Part shown: positions 18,500 through 26,567 of the stretch, piece after piece
Numbering within the stretch: the first letter of the stretch is position 1
How the letters are laid out: every line of letters begins with the position of its first letter
Assembly (NCBI GenBank): GCA_030428565.1
Contig: JAUIDR010000001.1
Coordinates: 1-64,000 of the forward strand
Length of the DNA stretch: 64,000 nt
Reading direction: 5' to 3'
Origin: Alphaproteobacteria bacterium
Lineage (GTDB): Bacteria > Pseudomonadota > Alphaproteobacteria > UBA7985 > JAUIBT01
The notes under the pieces: model-generated
Told to the model about the DNA's origin: nothing
The model's input: the letters and a program-made list of their open reading frames with translations, nothing else
The model's database searches: none
Made by a program: the position numbers and the translations under genes

Positions 18500-19336
18500 C
18501 TAGCTGTCGCGTTCGTCTACGATGTTCATGCCAGCCGTGCCCGAATGGCCCAGCTCGACGGTAGCAAATGGTCCGCCTTGGCACATCTGCGAAGCGTCTT
18601 GCGGATCGCCCTTTGGTTCGTTTGCCAACACTTCTTCAGCAAAGACCTCGGCGTTGTCCTGCGGTCGATAGCCCAAGAAGCTCGCCTTGTTGTTATCAAC
18701 GGGTGCGCGGTCGTTGTTGGAGACCCCATAGACAATGCTAAAGCCGGTAACGGGGCTCTCGATCGCTGCGACGGTCATGCGCTCCAGATCGCCATAGGAC
18801 AGCCAGGTGCCCAACGCGCGCGCATTGTTGACCTTGGCGCAAGACAGGATGCGCATGCAGACCGACTCTAGCCCGCGTTTGTCCCAATAGAGGCTGCCCA
18901 AATCTTCGGCAAAACACTTGGACAGACCGTAATAGGTATCGGGGCGATGGGCGACCTCGGTATCAATGCGCTTGGTCCTGGGGTGCATGCCGACCGCGTG
19001 GATTGAGCTTGCGTAGACGACGCGCGACAGCCCTTGTTGATGCGCGGCTTCCCAGATGTTGTAGGCGCCAACGATATTGGACTTTAGGATATCGTCGAAG
19101 GGCGCTTCATCGCCGATGGCGCCAAAATGCACCACCATATCGGCGCCCGCGCACAGCTTGTTCATGGCCGCCAAATCCGACAGATCGGCTTGCACATAGG
19201 TCTCATTGTCAGCCAGATCGTCAACGCTAGGGGCAAGGTCGGTGCTGACCAGGCTTTCAGCAATGCGGCTCAGTGGCTTTCGCAAATAGCCGCCCAAGCG
19301 GCCCGCAGCACCGGTCAATACAAGCTTCTTTTTCAT
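18500..19336 (-). CDS. Uronate dehydrogenase-like SDR oxidoreductase
   Basis: The 278-residue extended-type short-chain dehydrogenase has the NAD motif TGAAGRLGGYL (8-18), Asp33 for NAD specificity, and the catalytic Ser at about 110 (YASSIHAVG) with Tyr136-x3-Lys140 (YYGLSK). Length and several segments (FAEDLGSLYWDKRGLESVCMRI, SIVYGVSNNDRAPVDN, LGYRPQDNAEVF) match bacterial uronate dehydrogenases, which oxidise galacturonate or glucuronate to aldarolactone. No other uronate pathway gene is in the window. Its place in front of kbl-tdh is unusual, so the physiological substrate is uncertain. Confidence 0.75.
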   Translation of the reverse strand: MKKKLVLTGAAGRLGGYLRKPLSRIAESLVSTDLAPSVDDLADNETYVQADLSDLAAMNKLCAGADMVVHFGAIGDEAPFDDILKSNIVGAYNIWEAAHQQGLSRVVYASSIHAVGMHPRTKRIDTEVAHRPDTYYGLSKCFAEDLGSLYWDKRGLESVCMRILSCAKVNNARALGTWLSYGDLERMTVAAIESPVTGFSIVYGVSNNDRAPVDNNKASFLGYRPQDNAEVFAEEVLANEPKGDPQDASQMCQGGPFATVELGHSGTAGMNIVDERDS

Positions 19337-19372
19337 ATATACATGTCCTGTTGATGGTGAAAGGCAGCCGGG

Positions 19373-20332
19373 CTAGGCCGTCTGTGCTGCCATATTGCAG
19401 AGAATTTCGAACATGACGGAGACCGCAAGGTACGCGGTCGCGCCACTGGCATCGAAAGGTGGCGAGACTTCAACGACATCCGCGCCGACGATGTTTACAC
19501 CGGCCAAGAGCTGCGCGACCTGCAGTGCTTCGAAAGCATTCGGTCCGCCCCATTCAGGCGTCCCGGTCCCCGGGGCAACTGATGGATCGACAAAATCAAT
19601 ATCATAGGAAACATAGCAAGGCGCCGTGCCAACGATCTCTCTGGCCTCCTCCATCACGTCCGCGTACCCGCGCGCGTGAAATTCCTCAATCGGGATGACC
19701 CGAATACCGACGCTCTTCGCAAAATCACGGTCTTCGGAATCATAACAGGTGCCACGAATGCCGATTTGCACAACCTTGCTCGGCTCAAGCAGGCCTTCTT
19801 CGACCGCACGCCGGAAGGGTGTACCGTGAGTGTACATGGTCCCACCGAAATAGGAGTGGAACAGGTCGGTATGGCTATCGAAGTGGATCATCGCTAAGGG
19901 CTTCGACTTGGCCAGTGATCGCAAAATCGGCAGCGAGCATAAGTGGTCGCCACCCGCCGTCAAAGGCCGCACGCCTGCGGCAACCAGCTTATCGTAAAAG
20001 GCGGTAATGCGGGTCATGCTGTCTTGAATATCGGCCGGATTTGGCGGCACATCGCCCAAATCGGCGCAGTTGACCCGCTCAAACGGCCGCACGCCCGTAA
20101 TACCGTGCTGGGCGCGGATCATCGTGGAGACATCGCGCATTTGGCGAGGTCCGTGGCGTGGGCCTGGCCGATTTGTCGTACCGCTATCCCACGGCAGTCC
20201 GACCAAGCCGACGTCAACTTGGGACAAGGCCGGCTCGTCAATAGCCACTTGCGGCAGGCGCATGAAGGTTGGCACGCCCGCGAACCGCGGCAATTCCATG
20301 CCGGAGACAGGTTGGAAGAATGACGGTTCCAT
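19373..20332 (-). CDS. Ureohydrolase of the agmatinase family
   Basis: It hydrolyses a guanidino compound to urea and an amine, with two Mn2+ ions. The metal ligands are all present: His130 in GGDH, Asp152/His154/Asp156 in DSHTD (most relatives have DAHTD), and Asp244/Asp246 in DIDFVDP. ATG 20332 has GGAG at good distance; the frame is open to a TTG at 20353. The 319-residue length suits agmatinase, guanidinobutyrase and guanidinopropionase, and the sequence seen here does not choose between them. It lies 36 bases upstream of the SDR gene in the same direction and could share its transcript. Confidence 0.88.
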   Translation of the reverse strand: MEPSFFQPVSGMELPRFAGVPTFMRLPQVAIDEPALSQVDVGLVGLPWDSGTTNRPGPRHGPRQMRDVSTMIRAQHGITGVRPFERVNCADLGDVPPNPADIQDSMTRITAFYDKLVAAGVRPLTAGGDHLCSLPILRSLAKSKPLAMIHFDSHTDLFHSYFGGTMYTHGTPFRRAVEEGLLEPSKVVQIGIRGTCYDSEDRDFAKSVGIRVIPIEEFHARGYADVMEEAREIVGTAPCYVSYDIDFVDPSVAPGTGTPEWGGPNAFEALQVAQLLAGVNIVGADVVEVSPPFDASGATAYLAVSVMFEILCNMAAQTA

Positions 20333-20428
20333 AGGCGGGCTCTCCTGCGGCAAATCCAGACCGCGAGCCTAGGCCGCCACCATGGCGCTGCCAAGCAAAT
20401 ACCACGCGCGATGCTTCAGATTTTCTTG

Positions 20429-21214
20429 TTAATGCCCAAGATGTACGACCCCTCGCTCGGTGACGATGGCGTCCAGCGGTATGTCATGCGGTTGTGGATA
20501 GATACTAGCCAGTTGCGCAGCCTCAATGCCGACGCCAATCGTTCGTGGGCGCGGGTCCGCCTGCGCTAATGTCCGGTCAAAATAGCCGCCGCCATAGCCC
20601 AAGCGGTAGCCCTGACTATCCCAGCCCACAAGCGGCGCTAGGGCGATATCGGGCTGAACAGGCTCTGCGTCGGGCGGTGGCACCGGGATATTCCAATCGC
20701 CCTTTTGCATCTTGGTCTTGGGGGTCCAGCGCCGGAATATCAATGGCGCTGCCTTGGTCTCAACCAGGGGCAAAGCAAGGCTCACGCCGCGCGCATGTAG
20801 CCGGCGAAGTAGAGGGCGCAGGTCAAGCTCACCTTTAATCGGCCAATAGCCCGCAACGACCATCCCAGGCTTTGCCAATTCACCCGACGTTTCACCCGAC
20901 ATTCCACCAGGCAACCCACGGGCCGCCGCCGCATCAATCCAGTCAAGAATTAAAGGCTCTAAGGCCGTTGCGAGGCTGTCAGCCAGGGCCTGCCGCTGAG
21001 CCACGCTAAGGGCCTGGCGCGCGTTGAGCAAGCGCTTGCGTTGGGCTTTGCGCCATCGTGCAACATCGAGCGCTTGTTGTGGATCGACCGCCAGCGGGTC
21101 AAAATAATCCGGCGCTATTTCGCTTGCAAAACAGGGCGACGAGGCATAGCGGCCCTGGCTCGCAAAGCGGCTGTCGTCGCGGGAGCCGCTTTTGTGGTCG
21201 CGGTCGTTTGCCAT
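20429..21214 (-). CDS. 5-formyltetrahydrofolate cyclo-ligase family protein
   Basis: It would convert 5-formyl-THF to 5,10-methenyl-THF with ATP. The basic N-terminal core motif is RWRKAQRKRLLNARQALS, and the C-terminal signature is GYRLGYGGGYFDRTLAQ (about 206-222). ATG 21214 has GGGGAGGGG just upstream, so the 261-residue reading is likely even though the family usually has about 200 residues. The extra N-terminal 50 residues are polar and low in complexity. It lies 37 bases after the truncated hemoglobin gene. No 6S RNA, which often adjoins this gene, could be recognised. Confidence 0.88.
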   Translation of the reverse strand: MANDRDHKSGSRDDSRFASQGRYASSPCFASEIAPDYFDPLAVDPQQALDVARWRKAQRKRLLNARQALSVAQRQALADSLATALEPLILDWIDAAAARGLPGGMSGETSGELAKPGMVVAGYWPIKGELDLRPLLRRLHARGVSLALPLVETKAAPLIFRRWTPKTKMQKGDWNIPVPPPDAEPVQPDIALAPLVGWDSQGYRLGYGGGYFDRTLAQADPRPRTIGVGIEAAQLASIYPQPHDIPLDAIVTERGVVHLGH

Positions 21215-21251
21215 CCTGGCCCCTCCCCTGTTCCATTATGGCTTGCGGCGG

Positions 21252-21698
21252 TTAACGCAGCACTGGCTCTGCGCCCGGCATTGAACGCGCCAATTCTGTT
21301 GCCATGCGCAATGAACGAGCAATTCGTTCGGCGGCTTCAATCACCAGAGCTGCACCTTCAGGGCGACATATCTCTTTTGCAGTTTGTCGAAACAACATCA
21401 ACCAGCGCTCAAAGTGCTCCCCTTCAATCGGCAAGGGCAAGTGCGCGGGCACGGGCCGGCCGTGATAGCGTCCGGTCTTGAGCGTAACCGACGACCAAAA
21501 GGCAACCATCTTTTCAAGGTGGGGTTCCCAATCGGAAATGCGCGCGGCGAAGATGGGGCCCAGCAAGTCATCATCGCGCACTTTGGCGTAAAAGCTGTGA
21601 ACCAGACGCTCAAGCTGGGCCTCGCTCAAGCCCGTGCGAGCGGAGATGGCCTGGGTCTCATCAGGGCGCACCGACGGCCTTGCCAAGATTTCGGTCAT
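21252..21698 (-). CDS. Group III truncated hemoglobin
   Basis: A small heme protein expected to bind O2 or NO. ATG 21698 follows CAGGAGACCCT, a good ribosome-binding site, and gives 148 residues; the frame is open to 21752. The sequence fits group III truncated globins: LVHSFYAKVRDDDLLGPIF, the conserved WEPHLEKMVAFWSSVTLKTG with the distal region, and HGRPVPAHLPLPIEGEHF, in which the proximal His precedes FERWLMLF. It is divergent from nsrR and nnrU across 85 bases, so it likely belongs to the nitric oxide response. Confidence 0.92.
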   Translation of the reverse strand: MTEILARPSVRPDETQAISARTGLSEAQLERLVHSFYAKVRDDDLLGPIFAARISDWEPHLEKMVAFWSSVTLKTGRYHGRPVPAHLPLPIEGEHFERWLMLFRQTAKEICRPEGAALVIEAAERIARSLRMATELARSMPGAEPVLR

Positions 21699-21783
21699 AG
21701 GGTCTCCTGTCACAACTGTCTTGCGTTTGGGTCTAAACACGTTATTAAGCATTGTAAATACCGATTAGAAGGAGCGCGCCAAT

Positions 21784-22206
21784 ATGCGCTTGACCAGCTT
21801 TACCGATTATGGCTTGCGCCTACTCATGCGACTCGCCAGCGACCCTCAACGCTGGGTCTCCAGCGCGGACGTCGCCGAAGAGTTCGATCTCTCGCGCAAC
21901 CACCTTGCCAAAATCATCCAACACTTGGCACGTGCCGGTTTGATCGAGACCCGTCGTGGCGGCGCAGGCGGCATTCGATTGTTGGTCCAGGCCGATGACA
22001 TCTCCTTGGGCAGCCTCATCGCTCTACTAGAGCAAAATCAAAGCCTCGTTCCCTGCTTTGCTGAGACCGGCCCAGGTTGTTCGCTGACACCCCAGTGCCG
22101 CCTGAAGGGCAAGCTCAAAGCCGCTGAGACCGCCTTTTTGGCCACACTAGACCGTTCGACACTGGCCGAGATCGCCCTTCCACCGCGCCGCGACGAGGCC
22201 GCCTGA
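21784..22206 (+). CDS. nsrR: Rrf2-family iron-sulfur repressor, NsrR type
   Basis: NsrR senses nitric oxide through an Fe-S cluster and represses NO-detoxification genes. The 140-residue protein starts MRLTSFTDYGLRLLMRLAS, the standard Rrf2 beginning, with a winged HTH (SADVAEEFDLSRNHLAKIIQ). Three cluster cysteines are spaced as in NsrR: Cys92, Cys100 and Cys106 in PCFAETGPGCSLTPQC. This wide spacing separates NsrR from IscR. The neighbours (nnrU and a truncated hemoglobin) support the NO role. ATG 21784 follows AGAAGGAG at good distance. Confidence 0.93.
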   Translation: MRLTSFTDYGLRLLMRLASDPQRWVSSADVAEEFDLSRNHLAKIIQHLARAGLIETRRGGAGGIRLLVQADDISLGSLIALLEQNQSLVPCFAETGPGCSLTPQCRLKGKLKAAETAFLATLDRSTLAEIALPPRRDEAA

Positions 22207-22208
22207 AC

Positions 22209-22865
22209 ATGATGGTCGTCATCGCCATGCTGGCCTTCGTACTGAGCCACGTGTTTATCGCGCGCAGCGGGCTCAAGGCGCTGCTGGTACGAAGAATCGG
22301 CTCGCCGGGCTATCTGGCGGTTTACTCCCTCCTGTCTTTCTTGCTGCTCGCTTGGGTGATTGCGGCACTTATAACTGCCGAACGGGTCCAACTTTGGCCC
22401 ACACCGCCCTGGAGCTACGGCTTTGCTGCGGTGCTTAGCCTGGCAGGACTGCTGTTGTTTATGGTTGGCGCCTTATCACCCAACCCACTGTCCGTCAGTT
22501 TTCGTAAATCAGGCTATGATCCCCAGCGCCCTGGCGTCCTGGGCTGGCTTAAGCACCCGATCATCTGGGGGCTAACGCTTTGGGCGGTGGCGCATATTCC
22601 GGCCAACGGCGATTGGCCGAGCTTGGTGCTTTTTGCAGGATCGGCAGCCTTTGGTCTGCTGGGTATTTGGGCCACCGACCGCCGCATGCGACGCAAGCTC
22701 GGCGAGCACGCTTGGGTGGCACTAAAACCCGGCTCCGGACACATGAACGGCCCAGCCTGGCAGGGCATGCTACTTGGGTTGCTGCTCTGGATTGGCCTGC
22801 TATTGGCTCATCCCTACTTATTCGCCGCCGATCCGCTCGCGATCTTGCTGGCGCTGATAGGTTAG
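22209..22865 (+). CDS. nnrU: NnrU-family membrane protein
   Basis: NnrU proteins are integral membrane proteins linked genetically to nitric oxide and nitrite metabolism; their biochemistry is unknown. The 218-residue protein has about six hydrophobic segments and the family segments GYLAVYSLLSFLLLAWV, LSVSFRKSGYDPQRPGVL and LKHPIIWGLTLWAVAHI. The gene begins two bases after the nsrR stop, so the two are cotranscribed. No NO reductase or nitrite reductase is in the window. Confidence 0.9.
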   Translation: MMVVIAMLAFVLSHVFIARSGLKALLVRRIGSPGYLAVYSLLSFLLLAWVIAALITAERVQLWPTPPWSYGFAAVLSLAGLLLFMVGALSPNPLSVSFRKSGYDPQRPGVLGWLKHPIIWGLTLWAVAHIPANGDWPSLVLFAGSAAFGLLGIWATDRRMRRKLGEHAWVALKPGSGHMNGPAWQGMLLGLLLWIGLLLAHPYLFAADPLAILLALIG

Positions 22866-22966
22866 ACGCGCCAAGGAAGCCCCCTTTCACAGCATCGCGG
22901 CGCGAAGGCGCTAGACAAGCCGGGCGCGCTGGGCTTTGGTTGCGCAAACAACCAAGCTAATCCGTC

Positions 22967-24307
22967 ATGTTGGGGAGAAACGCCGTGCCAAGCCTATACA
23001 ATCGCCCTTGGGTGCCCGCCGCCTGCGAAACGCGCGTCCACGAAATCGCGACACAAACCAACCTGGCCAGCTCCCGAAATTTGGCGGGGCTGCTCGAAGC
23101 TCTGGCGCACGAAAACCAAACCATCCATGACCGGGATTGCTTTAACCTGAACCCGGCAACCAACGTGATGAACCCCCGCGCCGAAGCCTTGTTGTCAGCC
23201 GGTCTGGGCTCGCGCCCATCCTTGGGTTATCCCGGCGACAAATACGAGATGGGTTTGGAAGCGATCGAGGCCATCGAGGTCATCGCCGCCGAACTAGCCG
23301 CCGAGATATTTGAAGCGCGCTACGCCGAAATCCGCGTGCCATCGGGCGCGATTGCCAATCTCTATGGCTTCATGGCTTTGACCAAACCCGGCGACACCAT
23401 TATCGCGCCGCCCGCAAGTATCGGCGGCCACGTAACCCACCACGCCGCTGGTTGCGCCGGCCTCTATGGCCTGACCACCCTGCCCGCGCCCGTCGATGCC
23501 GACGGCTATTCCTATGATCTAGACGGCCTGGCCAAGCTAGCCAAAGAGGCTAAGCCCGCACTGATCACCGTGGGTGGCAGCCTCAATCTGTTCGAGCATC
23601 CCGTCGCAGAGATTGCCCAGATTGCTCGCGACGCGGGCGCAAAACTGCTGTTCGACGCCGCCCATCAGTGCGGCGTGATCGCTGGCAAGGCCTGGGCCAA
23701 CCCCTTGGCGCAAGGCGCCGATCTTATGACCATGAGCACCTATAAAAGCCTGGGCGGTCCCGCTGGGGGCTTGATCGTCACCAACGATGCCGACCTTGCC
23801 GAACGCTTGGATAAGATCGCCTTCCCCGGCATGACCGCTAACTTTGATGCTGCCAAATCGGCTGCCCTAGCCATGAGCCTGCTCGATTGGCGCGAATTCG
23901 GCGCAGACTATGCGGCGGCCATGATCGCTATGTCGCAAGCCATGGCCCGCGCCTTCGTTGATTTGGGCCTGCCAATCTTCGCGGCCGATAAGGGCGGCAC
24001 CCACTCGCACCAATTTGCGCTTGAAGCAGCCCAGTTTGGCGGCGGTCAAACCGCGTCTAAGCACCTGCGCAAGGCTGGATTTTTGGCCTGTGGAATTGGC
24101 TTGCCGATTGAGGCAGTCGCCGACGACATGAACGGCCTGCGCTTGGGCACTCCTGAACTGGTACGTCGGGGCATGACAGCCGACCACGCACCCGAATTGG
24201 CCAGCCGCATCGCGGAAGCCTTGGCGAGCAACGCTCCGGAGGGCTTGGCCGACCGCACGGCTGCTTGGCGCAAGGACTTCCAAGGCTACAGCTTCATCAT
24301 GAGCTGA
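22967..24307 (+). CDS. SHMT-fold PLP enzyme with altered active site
   Basis: The 446-residue protein has the serine hydroxymethyltransferase fold: GYPGDKY (87-93), GGHVTHH (153-159), the cofactor Asp230 and His233 in DAAHQCG, Schiff-base Lys260 in STYKSLGGPAGG, and the carboxylate-binding arginine in GLRLGTPELVRRGM. Key GlyA positions differ: Tyr55, Glu57 and Tyr65 of E. coli GlyA correspond to Pro84, Leu86 and Glu94, the His before the PLP-lysine is Tyr259, and the following TLRGPRGG is SLGGPAGG. Glu57 is needed for folate-dependent transfer, so ordinary SHMT activity is doubtful; an aldolase, racemase or alpha-methylserine-type reaction is possible. It precedes the bet cluster, and the exact start is uncertain. 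Confidence 0.8.
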   Translation: MLGRNAVPSLYNRPWVPAACETRVHEIATQTNLASSRNLAGLLEALAHENQTIHDRDCFNLNPATNVMNPRAEALLSAGLGSRPSLGYPGDKYEMGLEAIEAIEVIAAELAAEIFEARYAEIRVPSGAIANLYGFMALTKPGDTIIAPPASIGGHVTHHAAGCAGLYGLTTLPAPVDADGYSYDLDGLAKLAKEAKPALITVGGSLNLFEHPVAEIAQIARDAGAKLLFDAAHQCGVIAGKAWANPLAQGADLMTMSTYKSLGGPAGGLIVTNDADLAERLDKIAFPGMTANFDAAKSAALAMSLLDWREFGADYAAAMIAMSQAMARAFVDLGLPIFAADKGGTHSHQFALEAAQFGGGQTASKHLRKAGFLACGIGLPIEAVADDMNGLRLGTPELVRRGMTADHAPELASRIAEALASNAPEGLADRTAAWRKDFQGYSFIMS

Positions 24308-24360
24308 AAAAGCCGCACAAAGCCTCGCCACAAGCCACATTTTTGGGTGCGCATTTTTTA

Positions 24361-24380
24361 TTGACTGACTAATCAATCAA
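24361..24380. promoter_or_regulatory. Probable BetI operator upstream of betI
   Basis: TTGACTGA (24361-24368) and TCAATCAA (24373-24380) form an inverted repeat with one mismatch around CTAA. Known BetI operators are palindromes of TTGA...TCAA half-sites. It lies 53 bases before the betI start in the AT-rich gap 24308-24433, so BetI would repress its own operon until choline is present. The assignment is inference from sequence form and place. Confidence 0.6.
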
Positions 24381-24433
24381 GAATAACCAGATAAGCGATT
24401 GAATGCAATAAGCCAAAAAAGTGGAAAGCGCGC

Positions 24434-25015
24434 ATGCCAAAGATCGGGATGGAGCCGCTGCGTCGTTCAAGCTTGGTCGCGGCCACCATTGCTGAGGTCG
24501 GCCGGGCGGGCTCGCTGGACGTGACGGTTGGGCAGATTGCCAAGCGTGCGGGCGTCTCGACCGCTTTGGCGCATCATTATTTCGGCAGCAAAGAGCAGAT
24601 TTTTCTATCGGCCATGCGCCACATCCTGCGGCTTTATGCAGAGGAAGTTGCGCGCGAACTGGCCCAGGCGTCGACCCCGCTGCAGCGCGTTGAAGCCATT
24701 ATTCGCGCCAGCTTTGCGCCGGCCAATTTCGAACCTGCAACCGTCACCGCTTGGCTGAATTTTTACGTCCAAGCGCGCAACAATCCCGAGGCTGCACGGC
24801 TGTTGTCCATTTATCAGCGGCGCCTGCGCTCGAACCTGTTGGCGGGCTTGCGCGCTTTGCTTGCCTCTGACGCGACTACTGTGGCCGACGGACTGGCCGC
24901 CATGATTGACGGCCTCTACATTCGCCAAGCATTGGCGGCTCATCCGCCCTCTGCCGAACACGCCTTAAACCTGACCCAATCCTACCTAACCGCTAGTCTG
25001 AAGGTTGCCGCATGA
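24434..25015 (+). CDS. betI: TetR-family choline-responsive repressor
   Basis: The 193-residue TetR-family protein has an N-terminal HTH (VTVGQIAKRAGVSTALAHHY) followed by FGSKEQIFLSAMRHILRLYAEEV, which matches BetI closely, and a C-terminal ligand domain with FAPANFEPATVTAWLNFYVQA. BetI represses glycine betaine synthesis genes and is released by choline. The gene overlaps betC by four bases, giving the order betI-betC-betB-betA known from Sinorhizobium. Confidence 0.95.
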   Translation: MPKIGMEPLRRSSLVAATIAEVGRAGSLDVTVGQIAKRAGVSTALAHHYFGSKEQIFLSAMRHILRLYAEEVARELAQASTPLQRVEAIIRASFAPANFEPATVTAWLNFYVQARNNPEAARLLSIYQRRLRSNLLAGLRALLASDATTVADGLAAMIDGLYIRQALAAHPPSAEHALNLTQSYLTASLKVAA

Positions 25016-26520
25016 CCAAGCCCAATATCCTCGTAATTATGGTTGACCAGCTCAACGGCACGCTATTTCCCGACGGCCCGGCCGACTGGCTGCACGCACC
25101 CAACCTGAAAAAGCTGGCAGCAAAATCCTTACGCTTTGCCAATGCCTACACGGCTTCGCCGCTCTGCGCGCCAGGTCGCGCCAGCTATATGTCGGGCCAA
25201 CTGCCCTCAACGACACGGGTCTACGATAACGCGGCCGAGTTCTGCTCAGACATCCCGACCTATGCGCACCATCTGCGCCGTGCGGGCTATCAGACCGCGC
25301 TGTCGGGCAAGATGCACTTCGTTGGCCCCGATCAGCTGCACGGCTTTGAAGAGCGCCTGACCACCGACATTTATCCGGCTGATTTCGGCTGGACGCCCGA
25401 CTATCGCAAACCGGGCGAGCGCATCGACTGGTGGTATCACAATATGGGGTCCGTGACAGGCGCAGGCGTTGCCGAAATCTCTAACCAGATGGAGTACGAC
25501 GACGAAGTCGCTTACAATGCTGTGCGTAAAATTTATGATCTATCGCGCGGCCTGGATGAACGGCCTTGGTCGCTGACCGTCAGCTTTACGCATCCCCACG
25601 ACCCCTATGTCGCGCGCCGCAAGTACTGGGATCTTTACGAGGACTGCGAGCATCTGTTGCCCGAAGTCCCGGCCCTTGCCTACGAAGATCACGACCCGCA
25701 CGCCCAGCGCATTTTTGACGCCAACGACTGGCGTAACTTTGACATCACCGAAGAGGACATCAAGCGCTCTCGCCGGGCCTATTTCGCCAACATCTCCTAC
25801 TTGGATGACAAGATTGGTGAGATCTTGCATGCCCTTGAGACCAGCCGCCAAGAAGCGATTGTTGTATTCGTCTCTGACCACGGTGACATGCTGGGCGAAC
25901 GTGGCCTTTGGTTCAAGATGAGCTTTTATGAGGGCTCGGCGCGTGTCCCCATGATGATCGCCGCTCCTGGTTTGCAACCCCAGTGCATTACAACCCCCGT
26001 ATCGACCATCGACCTGACGCCGACCTACTGCGACTTGGCGGGCGTCAGCATGGAAGAAGTCATGCCCTGGACCGAGGGCCAAAGCCTAATACCCTTAGCA
26101 AAAGGCATTGCGCGCGAAGAGTCGGTAGCGATGGAGTACGCCGCCGAAGCCTCCTATGCGCCGCTGGTTGCCCTGCGCAAGGGCCGTTATAAATATACGC
26201 GCTGCAATTTGGACCCTGAGCAGCTGTTCGACCTTGACGCTGACCCGCACGAAATGACCAATCTGGCCGACGACCCCGCGCATGCGGACGCGCTGGCCGA
26301 ATTCCGCGCTGAGGCCGATCAACGTTGGGATTTAGACCGCTTTGACGCCGATGTACGCCAGTCGCAAGCCCGCCGATGGGTGGTCTATGAAGCGCTGCGC
26401 AAGGGCGGCTATTTCCCTTGGGACTATCAGCCATTGCTCAAGGCTTCTGAGCGCTTTATGCGCAACCACATGGATCTAAACGTGCTGGAAGAAAACCAGC
26501 GCTATCCCCGCGGTGAGTAG
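25012..26520 (+). CDS. betC: Choline-sulfatase
   Basis: It hydrolyses choline sulfate to choline and sulfate, giving both an osmoprotectant precursor and a sulfur source. The 502-residue type I sulfatase has the metal site in NILVIMVDQLNG, and the modification motif LCAPGRASYMSG, where Cys52 is converted to formylglycine. FVSDHGDMLGERGLWFKMSFYE supplies later metal ligands. The C-terminal tail after residue 430 (RRWVVYEALRKGGYFPWDYQ) is characteristic of BetC. No signal peptide is present, so it is cytosolic, as is usual for BetC. Confidence 0.95.
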   Translation: MTKPNILVIMVDQLNGTLFPDGPADWLHAPNLKKLAAKSLRFANAYTASPLCAPGRASYMSGQLPSTTRVYDNAAEFCSDIPTYAHHLRRAGYQTALSGKMHFVGPDQLHGFEERLTTDIYPADFGWTPDYRKPGERIDWWYHNMGSVTGAGVAEISNQMEYDDEVAYNAVRKIYDLSRGLDERPWSLTVSFTHPHDPYVARRKYWDLYEDCEHLLPEVPALAYEDHDPHAQRIFDANDWRNFDITEEDIKRSRRAYFANISYLDDKIGEILHALETSRQEAIVVFVSDHGDMLGERGLWFKMSFYEGSARVPMMIAAPGLQPQCITTPVSTIDLTPTYCDLAGVSMEEVMPWTEGQSLIPLAKGIAREESVAMEYAAEASYAPLVALRKGRYKYTRCNLDPEQLFDLDADPHEMTNLADDPAHADALAEFRAEADQRWDLDRFDADVRQSQARRWVVYEALRKGGYFPWDYQPLLKASERFMRNHMDLNVLEENQRYPRGE

Positions 26521-26567
26521 CCCTTTTTCGCCCGCCATTTCGACCAATTTGACCGAAAGCCAATGCC

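Noticed and set aside
21720-21775. Possible NsrR-binding palindrome near TTAAGCATTGTAAATA
   Set aside because: Only one half-site resembles the NsrR consensus; the second half does not match, so I do not call a site.
22866-22966. Possible glycine or SAM riboswitch before the SHMT-like gene
   Set aside because: Conserved core sequences of those riboswitches were not found; the gap has only GC-rich segments.
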